Source: Ophioderma brevispina (lineage: Eukaryota > Echinodermata > Ophiuroidea > Amphilepidida > Ophiodermatidae). Taken from it: a stretch of 64,000 nucleotides of DNA. Shown here piece by piece: positions 10,440 to 21,700 of the stretch. The DNA is taken from contig JAMKCH010058450.1 in the NCBI GenBank assembly GCA_023653785.1, positions 38,644 through 102,643 of the forward strand, written 5' to 3'. Made by a program: the position numbers and the translations under genes. The notes beneath the pieces were generated by a model. That model saw only the letters and a program-made list of their open reading frames with translations. It searched no databases and was not told the origin of the DNA. Positions within the stretch are counted from its first letter, which is position 1; every line of letters starts with the position of its first letter.

Positions 10440-11545
10440 CCAACCCTGGAAATCTACGTACCAAATTCTTCAGGCAAGTTAATGTGGAAGATCTTGTGTT
10501 TCTTTCGTTTATCTCCCATTTCTATTTGATGCTACCGGACCCATCCGTTGGACAACTTTGTATGGCCCTAGCCACTTTGCTTCTAATGAATTAGTACTTG
10601 AAGGCAACAATAGCAGGACTTATCTACTGGTTTGAATTCCCGAGCCCGAGCTTTATCATCATACCATGTTTTTGCTTTCCATTGGATCCTGCCTATTTTC
10701 TTCACAAGATGGTCATTGAAGCTAGCTGTTCTCTCATGGAGGACATGGGATACTACATTTTGTGAACCTGTCACAGTCCCAGACCAAACTTCTTCATCAC
10801 TCCAAAGGACCCCTGACCTTCCATCCGTAAGTAACTCGAAGGGAGAAAAGCCTGTTGATTCCTGGGGAACTTCTGTACGCAACTAACAAATATGGAAGCA
10901 TCTCGTCCCAACCTCTAGGATCCTGATCGACAAACTTCCGAATCATGGCCTTCAAAGTGCCATTAAACCGTTCCACGAGACCATCAGTATGTGTATATGG
11001 GGAAAGTCGTCACCCCCCCTTTGATGGATAACATCTGAAGATCTCCTTCAACAAACCGGGAGGTAAAGTTTGATCCTTGATCTGTAAGAATTTCCCTAGG
11101 AATCCCTTACTCTGGAGAATAGCTTCACCAACTCATTAGATTTCTTAAGCTTCAATACTTCTCAAGGCAATAGCTTGCGGCACGGTCTTTGTTGCATAGT
11201 CGCAGATAACCAAGACATATTTGTTACCTGAATTCGACCTCTCTCTAGGGGACCCACTAGAATCATCACTATCTTCTCGAATGGTTCCACACTACTGGTA
11301 TAGGAATCCATTGGAGCTTCAGTTAGTCGATATTTAGAAGTCAACTAACAAGTTTCACAACCCTACAGTACTTCAGTCACATCTCCTCTCTCCTCCGAAC
11401 ACCTCCAGAAGAACCTTTGAATGATCCTGTCCGTGTTTCTTCATACGGTTGACCTGACATGGGATAAATCAATGGGCATTCTTTCAGACCTCTATGTCTC
11501 AAAGAAATGGAACAACCACCTCTCACTGACTCATTGTGACCTCGA
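10440..11545 (-). pseudogene. Integrase of the LTR element (broken), upstream of RT
   Basis: In minus-strand order there is a zinc-binding-like CRGCETC stretch near 11370 (frames mixed). A core segment with EPFEKIVM then GPLERGR follows near 11270, where the first catalytic Asp is lost to a one-base shift. Next comes the intact TDGLVERFNGTLKAMIRKF block at 10926-10985, which carries the catalytic Glu. A C-terminal part follows (STGFSPFELL, TWYDDKARAREFKP at 10620-10870), then a KIFHxNxL-like end near 10490. Length and motifs are typical for Ty3/gypsy integrase. The position before RT is the unusual point. Confidence 0.85.
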
Positions 11546-11899
11546 AGAATAACTTTTCTGATCAGAATTCCCTCCTTGGACCTCTACCTGAACCTCCTCA
11601 TAACCTTTCTTATCATCAACCTCCCCGTAACAACATCTAACTCTTATCTTACTGTAGTTCTTTGCAACCTCTTTGACCTCCCCATCAGAATATCCTCCTC
11701 TCGTTCCTCATTGACATAAGGATCCTTTGGTACTGAGAACTGCTTTTGATTCTTCTCCCTCTTTTGACTCCTAGTCTTTGGAACCTTTTCCTTTGGATAC
11801 TAGCAGAACACATCTCCAACCATCTGACTGAATTCACAACAAAACTGGCTCAACGTTTCTTCATCAAGCGATTGGAGCAACGCCCACAGTCCTTTTCAG

Positions 11900-12255
11900 C
11901 TGGTCTTCCGCCTTCAAACTTGTCTTTTCTGCTTTGCTCCTGTGCCCGAGTTGTTACAATCTCTTCCATGGTTTGCTCCGACTTTGGAGGCCCCCCTTTT
12001 TTTTGCAGCTTCGTGCATTTTGCAAAATGGGGAAACTGGACTCCCCAGATGACCCTCTTCTTTGGCCCTCATTACTAACCACTTCAACTCTGTGTGTTTT
12101 CTTCCCCGACCTGAATACTTACTGTGGCAGTGGGTGTTAATATCTGATCGCCATGAACACATTCTACTTAATTCTCTCCTGTGTTTTCACTTTAGATGGG
12201 TCAATCAGTCAACATGTTCAATTACTACATAGGGGCCCCCTGACTCTACTAACTT
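11900..12255 (-). pseudogene. Aspartic protease remnant of the LTR element
   Basis: Minus strand 12240 downwards encodes KLVESGGPYVVIEHVD, corresponding to the L-V-D-S-G-A active-site strand of retroelement proteases, but with Glu where the catalytic Asp should be. Then comes KCVHGD...PTATVSIQVG near 12130-12170, which matches the flap and following strand of gypsy proteases. It lies directly between the gag zinc knuckle and integrase, with no RT between them. It is inactive as read because of the substituted residue and frame changes. Confidence 0.6.
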
Positions 12256-12299
12256 ATTTCGGATTCCCTACCTCATTGTACCCTGTACACACTAGGATG

Positions 12300-13700
12300 G
12301 AGTTCTTTAAAATGAGATTCTTTAGCCCTTGTGTACAATGCTTCTTTGGGTGTCTTACAAAACCTTTCAATATGACCTGGTTCTTTACAGCGTCTACAAA
12401 TGATAGGTGTTTTGTATCAGAACTAGTAGTAGTAGCGCCCTTGCGATCTGACATTCCATCCTTACCCTCCTCTACTTGTTGGCTATCACTCTTATCCCCA
12501 TTAGCCCCACTACTTCCAGGCCTATTCCCACTACTCTTGTGGTGAAAATTTCTTCCCTGTTTCTGTCTGAACACCCCTTCTATCTAAGCCTCATAGAATC
12601 CATCAGCAAGACCTGCAAGCCTCAGTACCAGATTGGGTTTATGCTCTCGCGCACCCATATTTGTACCCCGGTGAGGCTATGGTCTACCAGTTTTGGCTCT
12701 CCATATTAAGGTTTCACTAACTTTCTGTATATCGTTTACATCAGGTTTTACCCACTTGGTGAAAAGATCTTTGACGGACATAACATTTCTCTATAATTTT
12801 CACTGGACCCCTTCTTTAGTGACCGAATCTGTGTCTATAGGTTGCTCAGTTTGTCATATCGCCTAAGACTAGCTTCTTCTTTTGACCTTATCATTAGTGT
12901 TACTATCATCAGTGACAAATTGCTTGCATAGGCAGCTTTGTGCTTTGCCTGAAGGTTGCGGGACTAACTTAACTACCCATGTGTCCTTTGACCACTTATA
13001 GGTTTTTGCAACTCTCTCAAAGGTGGTGAGAAATTCCTCAATATCCTCTCCCTTCCTGGAATTTGCAATATTCACTTCTTTTAATATTGCGCAATTCAGC
13101 CAACCTCTTTTCTTCAACAGCCTAATTTTTCTCTAATAGGTCATTAACTAATTGTTGTCTTTCCAGTTCTGTTTTCCAGTGTCTTTCTGTTGTTCTCTCT
13201 CTGCTTCCTTCCGAAGTTTCCTTTCTTCTTCTTTATCTTCTTCGTCTTCATCTGTCTTTCCATTCAATGCCCTCTTTAGTTGTTTTTTCAAGTCTTTCAA
13301 TATATCCCCCTGACGTACTTTTCCTGTCGTCTATCTCTCTTTGCTCGTGTCCTCCTTGTTGCTCCAGTTTCCCCCTTCCTTTTTGTCTGTCTTTTGTGCT
13401 TTCACAACATCTTCTTTTGCGTTGCTGTCTTGTCTTTCTAGGCTTCCTTTTCTGTTCATCTTGTTGGCTTTGTTTGTCACTACTAGTTTCATCATGCTCA
13501 TTGGCTTTCAACCCTGTTTTTTGCATTTGTTCTTGTGCTTGTTTCTGTTGTTGCTGATCCTCTGCATCTGTTTATGGCATTAAGGGTTGCGACCAGTTGG
13601 GTGTCCATTCTTGTGAGTAGCTCTGGTTCTTTTTGATGAACCCTGTCCCCTTTGGTTTTCTTTTGGGTTTCCTCTTGTTCGTCACTCTCCCTGATCAATG
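12300..13700 (-). pseudogene. Gag remnant of the LTR element with CCHC zinc knuckle
   Basis: The minus-strand N-terminal half (13704-13248) is Gln/Lys/Glu/Arg-rich. The middle (about 13070-12950) encodes EDIEEFLTTFERVAKTYKWS, resembling the capsid region of gypsy gag proteins. A perfect retroviral-type zinc knuckle CRRCKEPGHIERFC (C-x2-C-x4-H-x4-C) is encoded at about 12364-12405, where nucleocapsid would bind RNA. The frame changes several times, so the protein is not expressible. The plus-strand open frames in this interval are antisense shadows, rich in Leu/Ser/Cys. Confidence 0.8.
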
Positions 13701-13707
13701 ACAAGTT

Positions 13708-13725
13708 CCTAGTACTCTGCCACCA
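13708..13725 (-). promoter_or_regulatory. Candidate tRNA primer-binding site
   Basis: Three bases inside the 5' LTR, the minus strand reads TGGTGGCAGAGTACTAGG. It begins with the TGG that pairs with a tRNA 3'-CCA and resembles the complement of initiator-Met tRNA (TGGTAGCAGAG) with one change in the first 11 bases. Position and sequence fit a PBS; tRNA identity is tentative. Confidence 0.45.
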
Positions 13726-13728
13726 TTA

Positions 13729-14128
13729 TGTCATGATTGTCTGCTGGGACAACTCCACCATTTACATAGGAAACCGACACACCAAGGAAGTTTACATTTA
13801 CAGCATTATATTCCTACGTAGTGCAGGTTTCTTCCAACAAAACGATGCTTCATCTACAATGTCGCATAAGGTTTTGAAGTTTAAAGTCTTACAGTCAACT
13901 ACCCCCAATCTGTCACTTACCGTATCTCTAAAAGTCAAAGCGTAGCTGTAACCTTACTTCTAACTTTACTCTACAGGGGCTGCATGCAGGAGCGTAGCTA
14001 CTGTACTTGACCTATGATTGGGAAAATACAGAAACAAACATAACATTTAGATTTGTTTTTCATCCCTACTACTCTCTAAATAATACAATGTACCTGGCTG
14101 GTAGATAGAACATGTCAGTAATGACCCA
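13729..14128 (-). repeat. 5' LTR (in element orientation)
   Basis: Partner of the LTR at 8257-8665, about 400 bp. Plus-strand ends TGTCAT...GACCCA give the expected TG...CA-type termini on the minus strand. No flanking target duplication was recognised. Confidence 0.8.
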
Positions 14129-14239
14129 CTCTCCCCAGGTTCCAACTACCAACCCTCACCCGAGCCGTTCATTGGGCTTTAAACCGTCATGGGGCAGGCG
14201 GCACCTCGCGACTCTAATAGCCTCGCACCTTCCTTTTTA

Positions 14240-17200
14240 AGGTAGGCAGGTGCCGCCCATCCCAACCTTCGGGCTGGTTGGTGGCCCTTTGTTGTAGTTG
14301 TAACGCCATGAGAGTTTATTGGAGCAACAAATAAATTGACCGATGCCTTCCTGATGCCAATCCCACCATTTTCCGGCATTTGGGCCTATCACTTTGGACT
14401 TCCCCGCCCAAACATGTAAGGCAGCATGCACACATTGCTGGATGACCGCCGTTGTCTCCCGAGCCGGCGCTCTTGTAAGTAAGATAGTTTCCCCTTTTTC
14501 TTTCTACCAGGGTAACCACTAACCCTCCACATCAGCTTTCAAATAACTGATGGGGGTTACGTTAGGCCACCGACAACCGGCGTGTTTTGTGGGGTGTTGG
14601 GGAAGGGGGAGGCGTGTTACGGGGTATTGGGTGGGGGTTTGTGGGGGGTTGGGCTGTTGAGGGTGTTAAGGAGGGGGTGGGGTGTTGCAGGGGTGGGGTG
14701 TGGCAGGGGGTGGGGTGGTTGTAGAGTGTTGGGGGAGTTGTGTGGTTGTTGGGATGGGTGGGTGAATGCAGGGTGTTTGGAGGAGGGGTTGGGTTTGGTT
14801 GTCGGGTTGATTGGAGTTTTTGCGGGGTGTTGGGGAGGGGTGGGTGTTGTGATGTGTTGGGGAGGGGGCACCCTCCCCAAAAATTTGCTTTTTTTTTTTT
14901 TTTTTAATCGCATGTTAGTGATCGTGACATTCAGTGGGCACATATTTTACGCATCGCTAAATACGAGTTCGCCTTGTATTGCAATAATTTTGCACTAATT
15001 GTAAGGTTCCTTAATAGATTTTAAATAGTGAATTATACTCTGTCATATTGGGAAACAGGTTTTGAAAAATTGTTAAAGTAAAATCTACAATAAATTGGTG
15101 TATTCCAATATTGGAAATCATTGTGCCTTATAAAGGTTGTCTACAATTTCTAAATAATATTTCTTTTAATTTTGTTTAATATTTGAAAATGACATTGGGT
15201 GCTATCAAAGTGGCATAGAAACACAAATAGCATTTGTCTTTTCTCATACAGTTTCCTCCTCAATATCACCTCGGTCCCAGCAGTGTCGTGCGTGTATGGA
15301 CTCCTCAGCTTTCCTCTTTCCTCACTCATATCAGAGGGGAATCCTGTTTCCCATGGTTTACCTGTTTAAGGACCAGACATTTTTAAAACCTAACACAAGT
15401 GACAACCCCAAATACCAGAAGACCAATCAAGGACTTGCATATTAATACCGTGGCTCTGATTGATCCTGGGTGTTACAAGGGTGGTTGGCCAATACAAAGT
15501 TGGATTGGCTGAAAGCATTGGCAGCTCACTGTTGAAATTAGTTGTCCTCTTGTTGGTATCCCTGTTGGGCAAGACACTAATCAGTGAATTTATCCCGAAG
15601 ATGAAAATTTTGAATTTGCAGGAATAGTTTTAAAAGTGAAGGTATAAGTCTCTAGAATTCTCATAAGTTACTTTCCAACTGATAATTACATAAAAGGAAG
15701 CAAACGGCAGTTTTTCAAAGAAACCATCTCCATTCAATTACGTGGTAGTAAGGTCAGTACGGACAGTAATGACTAAAATTTCGGATATTGCCCTTATTAG
15801 GTTGCTTTCTGTCGATCATTTGCATGGTGTGTTTATAGAACATGGAACTTGTTACAAAAACGGTTTTTTTTTTTTTGTGTCTCCTGCCGTAAGGTAGAAA
15901 GACACAGGATCACTTTGTCCACTTGTAGTTGTGTTGTTAGATTTCTGTTGTTGTTGAATGTCTTGTTGTGAAAAAAGTGTTTAACATTTGCCTGTAATAT
16001 CCCGTACTTTGATGGATTTAAACCAAATTTGGGTCACAGGATCAATGAATTCCCCATTTGTTGATGAGGTCAACGGTCACATACCAAGTCAAGGGTCATG
16101 TGAGGGAGGTCAAAGTGTCAATATGCTGAAAATGTAAAATTGACCATGCATTTGAAGTTGAAGTTGTAAATTGGAACCAAACTGTTTATGGATTTTTACA
16201 TGCAATCCCTCATTTGGTTTATGAGGTCAAAGGTCACATATCAAGTCAAAGGGCTGTGAGGCTATATTCACAATCGCGATGTCCCCCGCAGGCTACACAA
16301 CGGTCGAGACCGATGTATTTTTTTTTTATTTTCTGATTTATCAGTCACTGATATGTCCTTTAGGAGCTGTGTATGAATTTTTGTCTTTCACCAGTTTTAA
16401 TCTCAATATGCTTTAGTGTGGGAATGTTCATAAATTTTCTAAACGTGTAAGTGTACTGTCCTACACATTGTAAAATTAAGTGAACTCAAAATAAATCATA
16501 AAAATTAACCCCGGTGGCGAATTTAACATTGCTTAAAGTGTTCTAGTTTGTTTTAACCAGGAAAAATATTAATTTCAGGGAAATGTCTTGATTTTCGGTT
16601 CTTCCCTTGGCTGTTTAATGAATAGTAGATTTTCTTGCCTTATCTCTCGCAAATGGAGGGATCTTAGGATGTACTTTGGTCTTGGATATTGCAGATTATG
16701 AGATACATGCCAAATTGCACTGCTCAAGGGCTTTAATGGCTGATAAACAGACATGCTCATATTCTTTGGGTGTATAATATGTACTACATGTGTGTGTGTG
16801 TGTGAGGTGAATATTCATGCAGGTGGTACATGGCTACATGTATTTACAACCTTTTTTAAAATGCCAAGTGTTGTCACTATTTTTATTGAATAACCTTATT
16901 TGGACAATTTTCTCTTTTTTCTGAAATACCAATAATAATCTTTTTTTTAAACAGTTTGGAAACCCATAATGCACGGTCACAACCACCAACAGAGCCATCA
17001 ACCATGCGGTTTGTGTAACTTTCACCTGCTAAGCTACTTGCATTTTCCTCCACCAACACTAAACTGGGAGTTTAATGGAGGCCCTATCCCTGCATGGGCC
17101 GTATATATCCAATAATTGCAAGTAGTGACAATTAGTTTCACACAGCAGTCGCAAACATGGTAGGTACGTGCATTTGCTGAAAACAACAAAGGGCAGTGAT

Positions 17201-18790
17201 GGCATATTCTTACCTCACTGTCAAAGGTGAGATCAGTAATAATTGATAAATAAAAACCCAACATTCTGCTCGTATTAAGTTTCTGGAATCAAATCTGAGA
17301 CGACGTCGTTAAGAATGCAGTGCGTTGCACTGCGTATTCACAGCTCCACTGACCTAGTACAAGGCATGCTTAGTAACATAAATACGTAGTGCGTTTGTCT
17401 TTAGGCAGAGTTTCAGTTGTACTTTTCTGCGTGCTATCGCTCGCCGCAATACCACTGCAGTCGTCGCAAGCCTACGCGTCCTCAATTTGATTCCGACATA
17501 ATAGTAATTGTTTTCAATTGGTACATTTTAAAAAGTAAAAAGTAAAATTTAATATATTATCTATAATTATATAGTATGTGAATTTTGATAGGTTCTTGAC
17601 CTGATTTGCTTGTCAGCGGTTTAATCTGGTCTCTGGATGATTATAAATTGACGTGCCATATTTTTAAATTCAAACAACGCTAACCTAAGTTTAACAAAAG
17701 GATCATTCCAAATTGGAATAGTCCTTTGGCTAGTCCTAAACTGTCTGCCGGAGTTCAGTTAGTAAATCTATTTTGATTTCAAAAGACACAAACTGAAAGC
17801 CCCAGTTAGGAACATTAGTAATGTGGAAAAATAGTTATTCTTTACCATTATCAGTAATTAAATAAACTGTAACTGAAGAACCCTTGTCAAGTACAAATAG
17901 ATGAGTAGAGAAATTCTTCCAGCTTGAGGTTGAGAGTAGCTGTCATCCCATTGCAGCATTACACATGGATACAAAGACATTGTAGTTGGATAGAAATACA
18001 AAAAAGCGCTTGATTCAGTCTCAACCTCGGAATGCCTTTCTGTTTGAATATCTGTTTATTTTGCCTGCAGTGATACCCGTGCATCCATCCTATAGAAGAC
18101 ATTGACATTAGAGTCAGGTCAGCAGCGTTGTTGGTCTTTTGTCGCATCTGGGACTACTCCAGCACCTAGCTCCCAGTGGCTTAAAGGTCGATTGGTCATA
18201 CCTGATATAGGATAGCATTTTGCTGCTAACATATCCTTGTTATAAACAACGTACTGAATGATGACCAAGGTATGTATGCTTGCTAACTTTTGGTCTTTGT
18301 TTCTTGACATACAAGGATTGGTCTTGGGTGTATATAACAATGTTATGAGTCATTGGAATAGTTCTTCAAGTTGATAGAAATAATGTTTCTATTATTTAGT
18401 ACATCAGACTTGCACGAGTCTGCTCACTATAAATGGAACATGACCTTTGATGGAACACTCGGATTTTACAATGAGGAGCACTTAAGGTCACATTTGTCCT
18501 TCCATTTTAACATTACTCACAACAGCTATAATGCATGTTCAACTTGTGAGTATCGTGCTGAGAAATTTGCGGGATATAAGAAAAAAATGTAAATAATTGG
18601 GTAATGTTCCACCTTATACACGGATGTGGTATAGCATCAGCGAAAGGTAATGACTACATCGCAATGAACCTAACCCTTGGAATTGGGGCAAGGAATGAGG
18701 TGATCCTGATCTTGGCAGGGGCTAATCCTCGGAATTGGGGTGGTCAAATCAAAGTGATTAACTGAACTCTAGCATGACCTAACCATTGCA
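14240..18790. repeat. Tandem 4.55-kb duplication, copy 1
   Basis: Bases 14240 to about 18280 are virtually identical to 18791 to about 22830, at an offset of 4551-4552. The only difference I noticed is one T in a T-run near 15174/19726. The last 500 bp (18280-18790) match 22830-23352 only with many single-base insertions and deletions. No gene was recognised within the unit. It contains a G-rich tract, T- and GT-runs, and AGGTCA-type repeats near 16075-16245. Confidence 0.95.
14583..14880 (+). repeat. G/T-only, G-run-dense tract, copy 1
   Basis: About 290 bases consist almost only of G and T, with dozens of runs of 3-7 G separated by short T-containing spacers. The tract ends in the perfect hairpin GGGGAGGGGGCACCCTCCCC, followed by a T17 run. 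The sequence could form G-quadruplexes on the plus strand. Open frames on both strands (Gly/Trp/Val-rich on plus, Pro/Thr/His-rich on minus) are compositional shadows. Confidence 0.85.
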
Positions 18791-21700
18791 AGGTAGGCAG
18801 GTGCCGCCCATCCCAACCTTCGGGCTGGTTGGTGGCCCTTTGTTGTAGTTGTAACGCCATGAGAGTTTATTGGAGCAACAAATAAATTGACCGATGCCTT
18901 CCTGATGCCAATCCCACCATTTTCCGGCATTTGGGCCTATCACTTTGGACTTCCCCGCCCAAACATGTAAGGCAGCATGCACACATTGCTGGATGACCGC
19001 CGTTGTCTCCCGAGCCGGCGCTCTTGTAAGTAAGATAGTTTCCCCTTTTTCTTTCTACCAGGGTAACCACTAACCCTCCACATCAGCTTTCAAATAACTG
19101 ATGGGGGTTACGTTAGGCCACCGACAACCGGCGTGTTTTGTGGGGTGTTGGGGAAGGGGGAGGCGTGTTACGGGGTATTGGGTGGGGGTTTGTGGGGGGT
19201 TGGGCTGTTGAGGGTGTTAAGGAGGGGGTGGGGTGTTGCAGGGGTGGGGTGTGGCAGGGGGTGGGGTGGTTGTAGAGTGTTGGGGGAGTTGTGTGGTTGT
19301 TGGGATGGGTGGGTGAATGCAGGGTGTTTGGAGGAGGGGTTGGGTTTGGTTGTCGGGTTGATTGGAGTTTTTGCGGGGTGTTGGGGAGGGGTGGGTGTTG
19401 TGATGTGTTGGGGAGGGGGCACCCTCCCCAAAAATTTGCTTTTTTTTTTTTTTTTTAATCGCATGTTAGTGATCGTGACATTCAGTGGGCACATATTTTA
19501 CGCATCGCTAAATACGAGTTCGCCTTGTATTGCAATAATTTTGCACTAATTGTAAGGTTCCTTAATAGATTTTAAATAGTGAATTATACTCTGTCATATT
19601 GGGAAACAGGTTTTGAAAAATTGTTAAAGTAAAATCTACAATAAATTGGTGTATTCCAATATTGGAAATCATTGTGCCTTATAAAGGTTGTCTACAATTT
19701 CTAAATAATATTTCTTTTAATTTTTGTTTAATATTTGAAAATGACATTGGGTGCTATCAAAGTGGCATAGAAACACAAATAGCATTTGTCTTTTCTCATA
19801 CAGTTTCCTCCTCAATATCACCTCGGTCCCAGCAGTGTCGTGCGTGTATGGACTCCTCAGCTTTCCTCTTTCCTCACTCATATCAGAGGGGAATCCTGTT
19901 TCCCATGGTTTACCTGTTTAAGGACCAGACATTTTTAAAACCTAACACAAGTGACAACCCCAAATACCAGAAGACCAATCAAGGACTTGCATATTAATAC
20001 CGTGGCTCTGATTGATCCTGGGTGTTACAAGGGTGGTTGGCCAATACAAAGTTGGATTGGCTGAAAGCATTGGCAGCTCACTGTTGAAATTAGTTGTCCT
20101 CTTGTTGGTATCCCTGTTGGGCAAGACACTAATCAGTGAATTTATCCCGAAGATGAAAATTTTGAATTTGCAGGAATAGTTTTAAAAGTGAAGGTATAAG
20201 TCTCTAGAATTCTCATAAGTTACTTTCCAACTGATAATTACATAAAAGGAAGCAAACGGCAGTTTTTCAAAGAAACCATCTCCATTCAATTACGTGGTAG
20301 TAAGGTCAGTACGGACAGTAATGACTAAAATTTCGGATATTGCCCTTATTAGGTTGCTTTCTGTCGATCATTTGCATGGTGTGTTTATAGAACATGGAAC
20401 TTGTTACAAAAACGGTTTTTTTTTTTTTGTGTCTCCTGCCGTAAGGTAGAAAGACACAGGATCACTTTGTCCACTTGTAGTTGTGTTGTTAGATTTCTGT
20501 TGTTGTTGAATGTCTTGTTGTGAAAAAAGTGTTTAACATTTGCCTGTAATATCCCGTACTTTGATGGATTTAAACCAAATTTGGGTCACAGGATCAATGA
20601 ATTCCCCATTTGTTGATGAGGTCAACGGTCACATACCAAGTCAAGGGTCATGTGAGGGAGGTCAAAGTGTCAATATGCTGAAAATGTAAAATTGACCATG
20701 CATTTGAAGTTGAAGTTGTAAATTGGAACCAAACTGTTTATGGATTTTTACATGCAATCCCTCATTTGGTTTATGAGGTCAAAGGTCACATATCAAGTCA
20801 AAGGGCTGTGAGGCTATATTCACAATCGCGATGTCCCCCGCAGGCTACACAACGGTCGAGACCGATGTATTTTTTTTTTATTTTCTGATTTATCAGTCAC
20901 TGATATGTCCTTTAGGAGCTGTGTATGAATTTTTGTCTTTCACCAGTTTTAATCTCAATATGCTTTAGTGTGGGAATGTTCATAAATTTTCTAAACGTGT
21001 AAGTGTACTGTCCTACACATTGTAAAATTAAGTGAACTCAAAATAAATCATAAAAATTAACCCCGGTGGCGAATTTAACATTGCTTAAAGTGTTCTAGTT
21101 TGTTTTAACCAGGAAAAATATTAATTTCAGGGAAATGTCTTGATTTTCGGTTCTTCCCTTGGCTGTTTAATGAATAGTAGATTTTCTTGCCTTATCTCTC
21201 GCAAATGGAGGGATCTTAGGATGTACTTTGGTCTTGGATATTGCAGATTATGAGATACATGCCAAATTGCACTGCTCAAGGGCTTTAATGGCTGATAAAC
21301 AGACATGCTCATATTCTTTGGGTGTATAATATGTACTACATGTGTGTGTGTGTGTGAGGTGAATATTCATGCAGGTGGTACATGGCTACATGTATTTACA
21401 ACCTTTTTTAAAATGCCAAGTGTTGTCACTATTTTTATTGAATAACCTTATTTGGACAATTTTCTCTTTTTTCTGAAATACCAATAATAATCTTTTTTTT
21501 AAACAGTTTGGAAACCCATAATGCACGGTCACAACCACCAACAGAGCCATCAACCATGCGGTTTGTGTAACTTTCACCTGCTAAGCTACTTGCATTTTCC
21601 TCCACCAACACTAAACTGGGAGTTTAATGGAGGCCCTATCCCTGCATGGGCCGTATATATCCAATAATTGCAAGTAGTGACAATTAGTTTCACACAGCAG

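Larger units (their letters stand above)
8257..14128 (-). mobile_element. Ty3/gypsy LTR retrotransposon, Gmr1-like domain order
   Basis: Two diverged direct repeats (8257-8665 and 13729-14128) flank remnants of gag, protease, integrase, reverse transcriptase and RNase H, all read on the minus strand in that 5'-3' order. Integrase comes before reverse transcriptase, unlike ordinary Ty3/gypsy elements (RT-RH-IN) and like the Gmr1-like group of deuterostomes. Domain sequences resemble Ty3/gypsy rather than copia (for example FTV-VTDHxPLK-type RNase H and LVERFNGTL in integrase). Every frame is interrupted by frameshifts, so no product can be made as the sequence stands. No clear 4-6 bp target duplication was seen. 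Confidence 0.85.

Noticed and set aside
12153..12545. 130-codon plus-strand frame and neighbouring plus-strand frames at 11746-13557
   Set aside because: Antisense to the gag and protease remnants of the minus-strand retroelement; the motifs are on the minus strand.
14582..14998. 138-codon Gly/Val/Cys/Trp-rich frame (and its duplicate at 19133-19549)
   Set aside because: A direct consequence of the G/T-only tract. The antisense Pro/Thr/His frame is equally artificial.
18119..18340. Minus-strand frame with HWELGAGVVPDATKDQ, recalling the start of a discoidin (F5/8 C) domain
   Set aside because: Only a few residues agree, the rest of the domain is absent in all frames, and splice sites do not fit.
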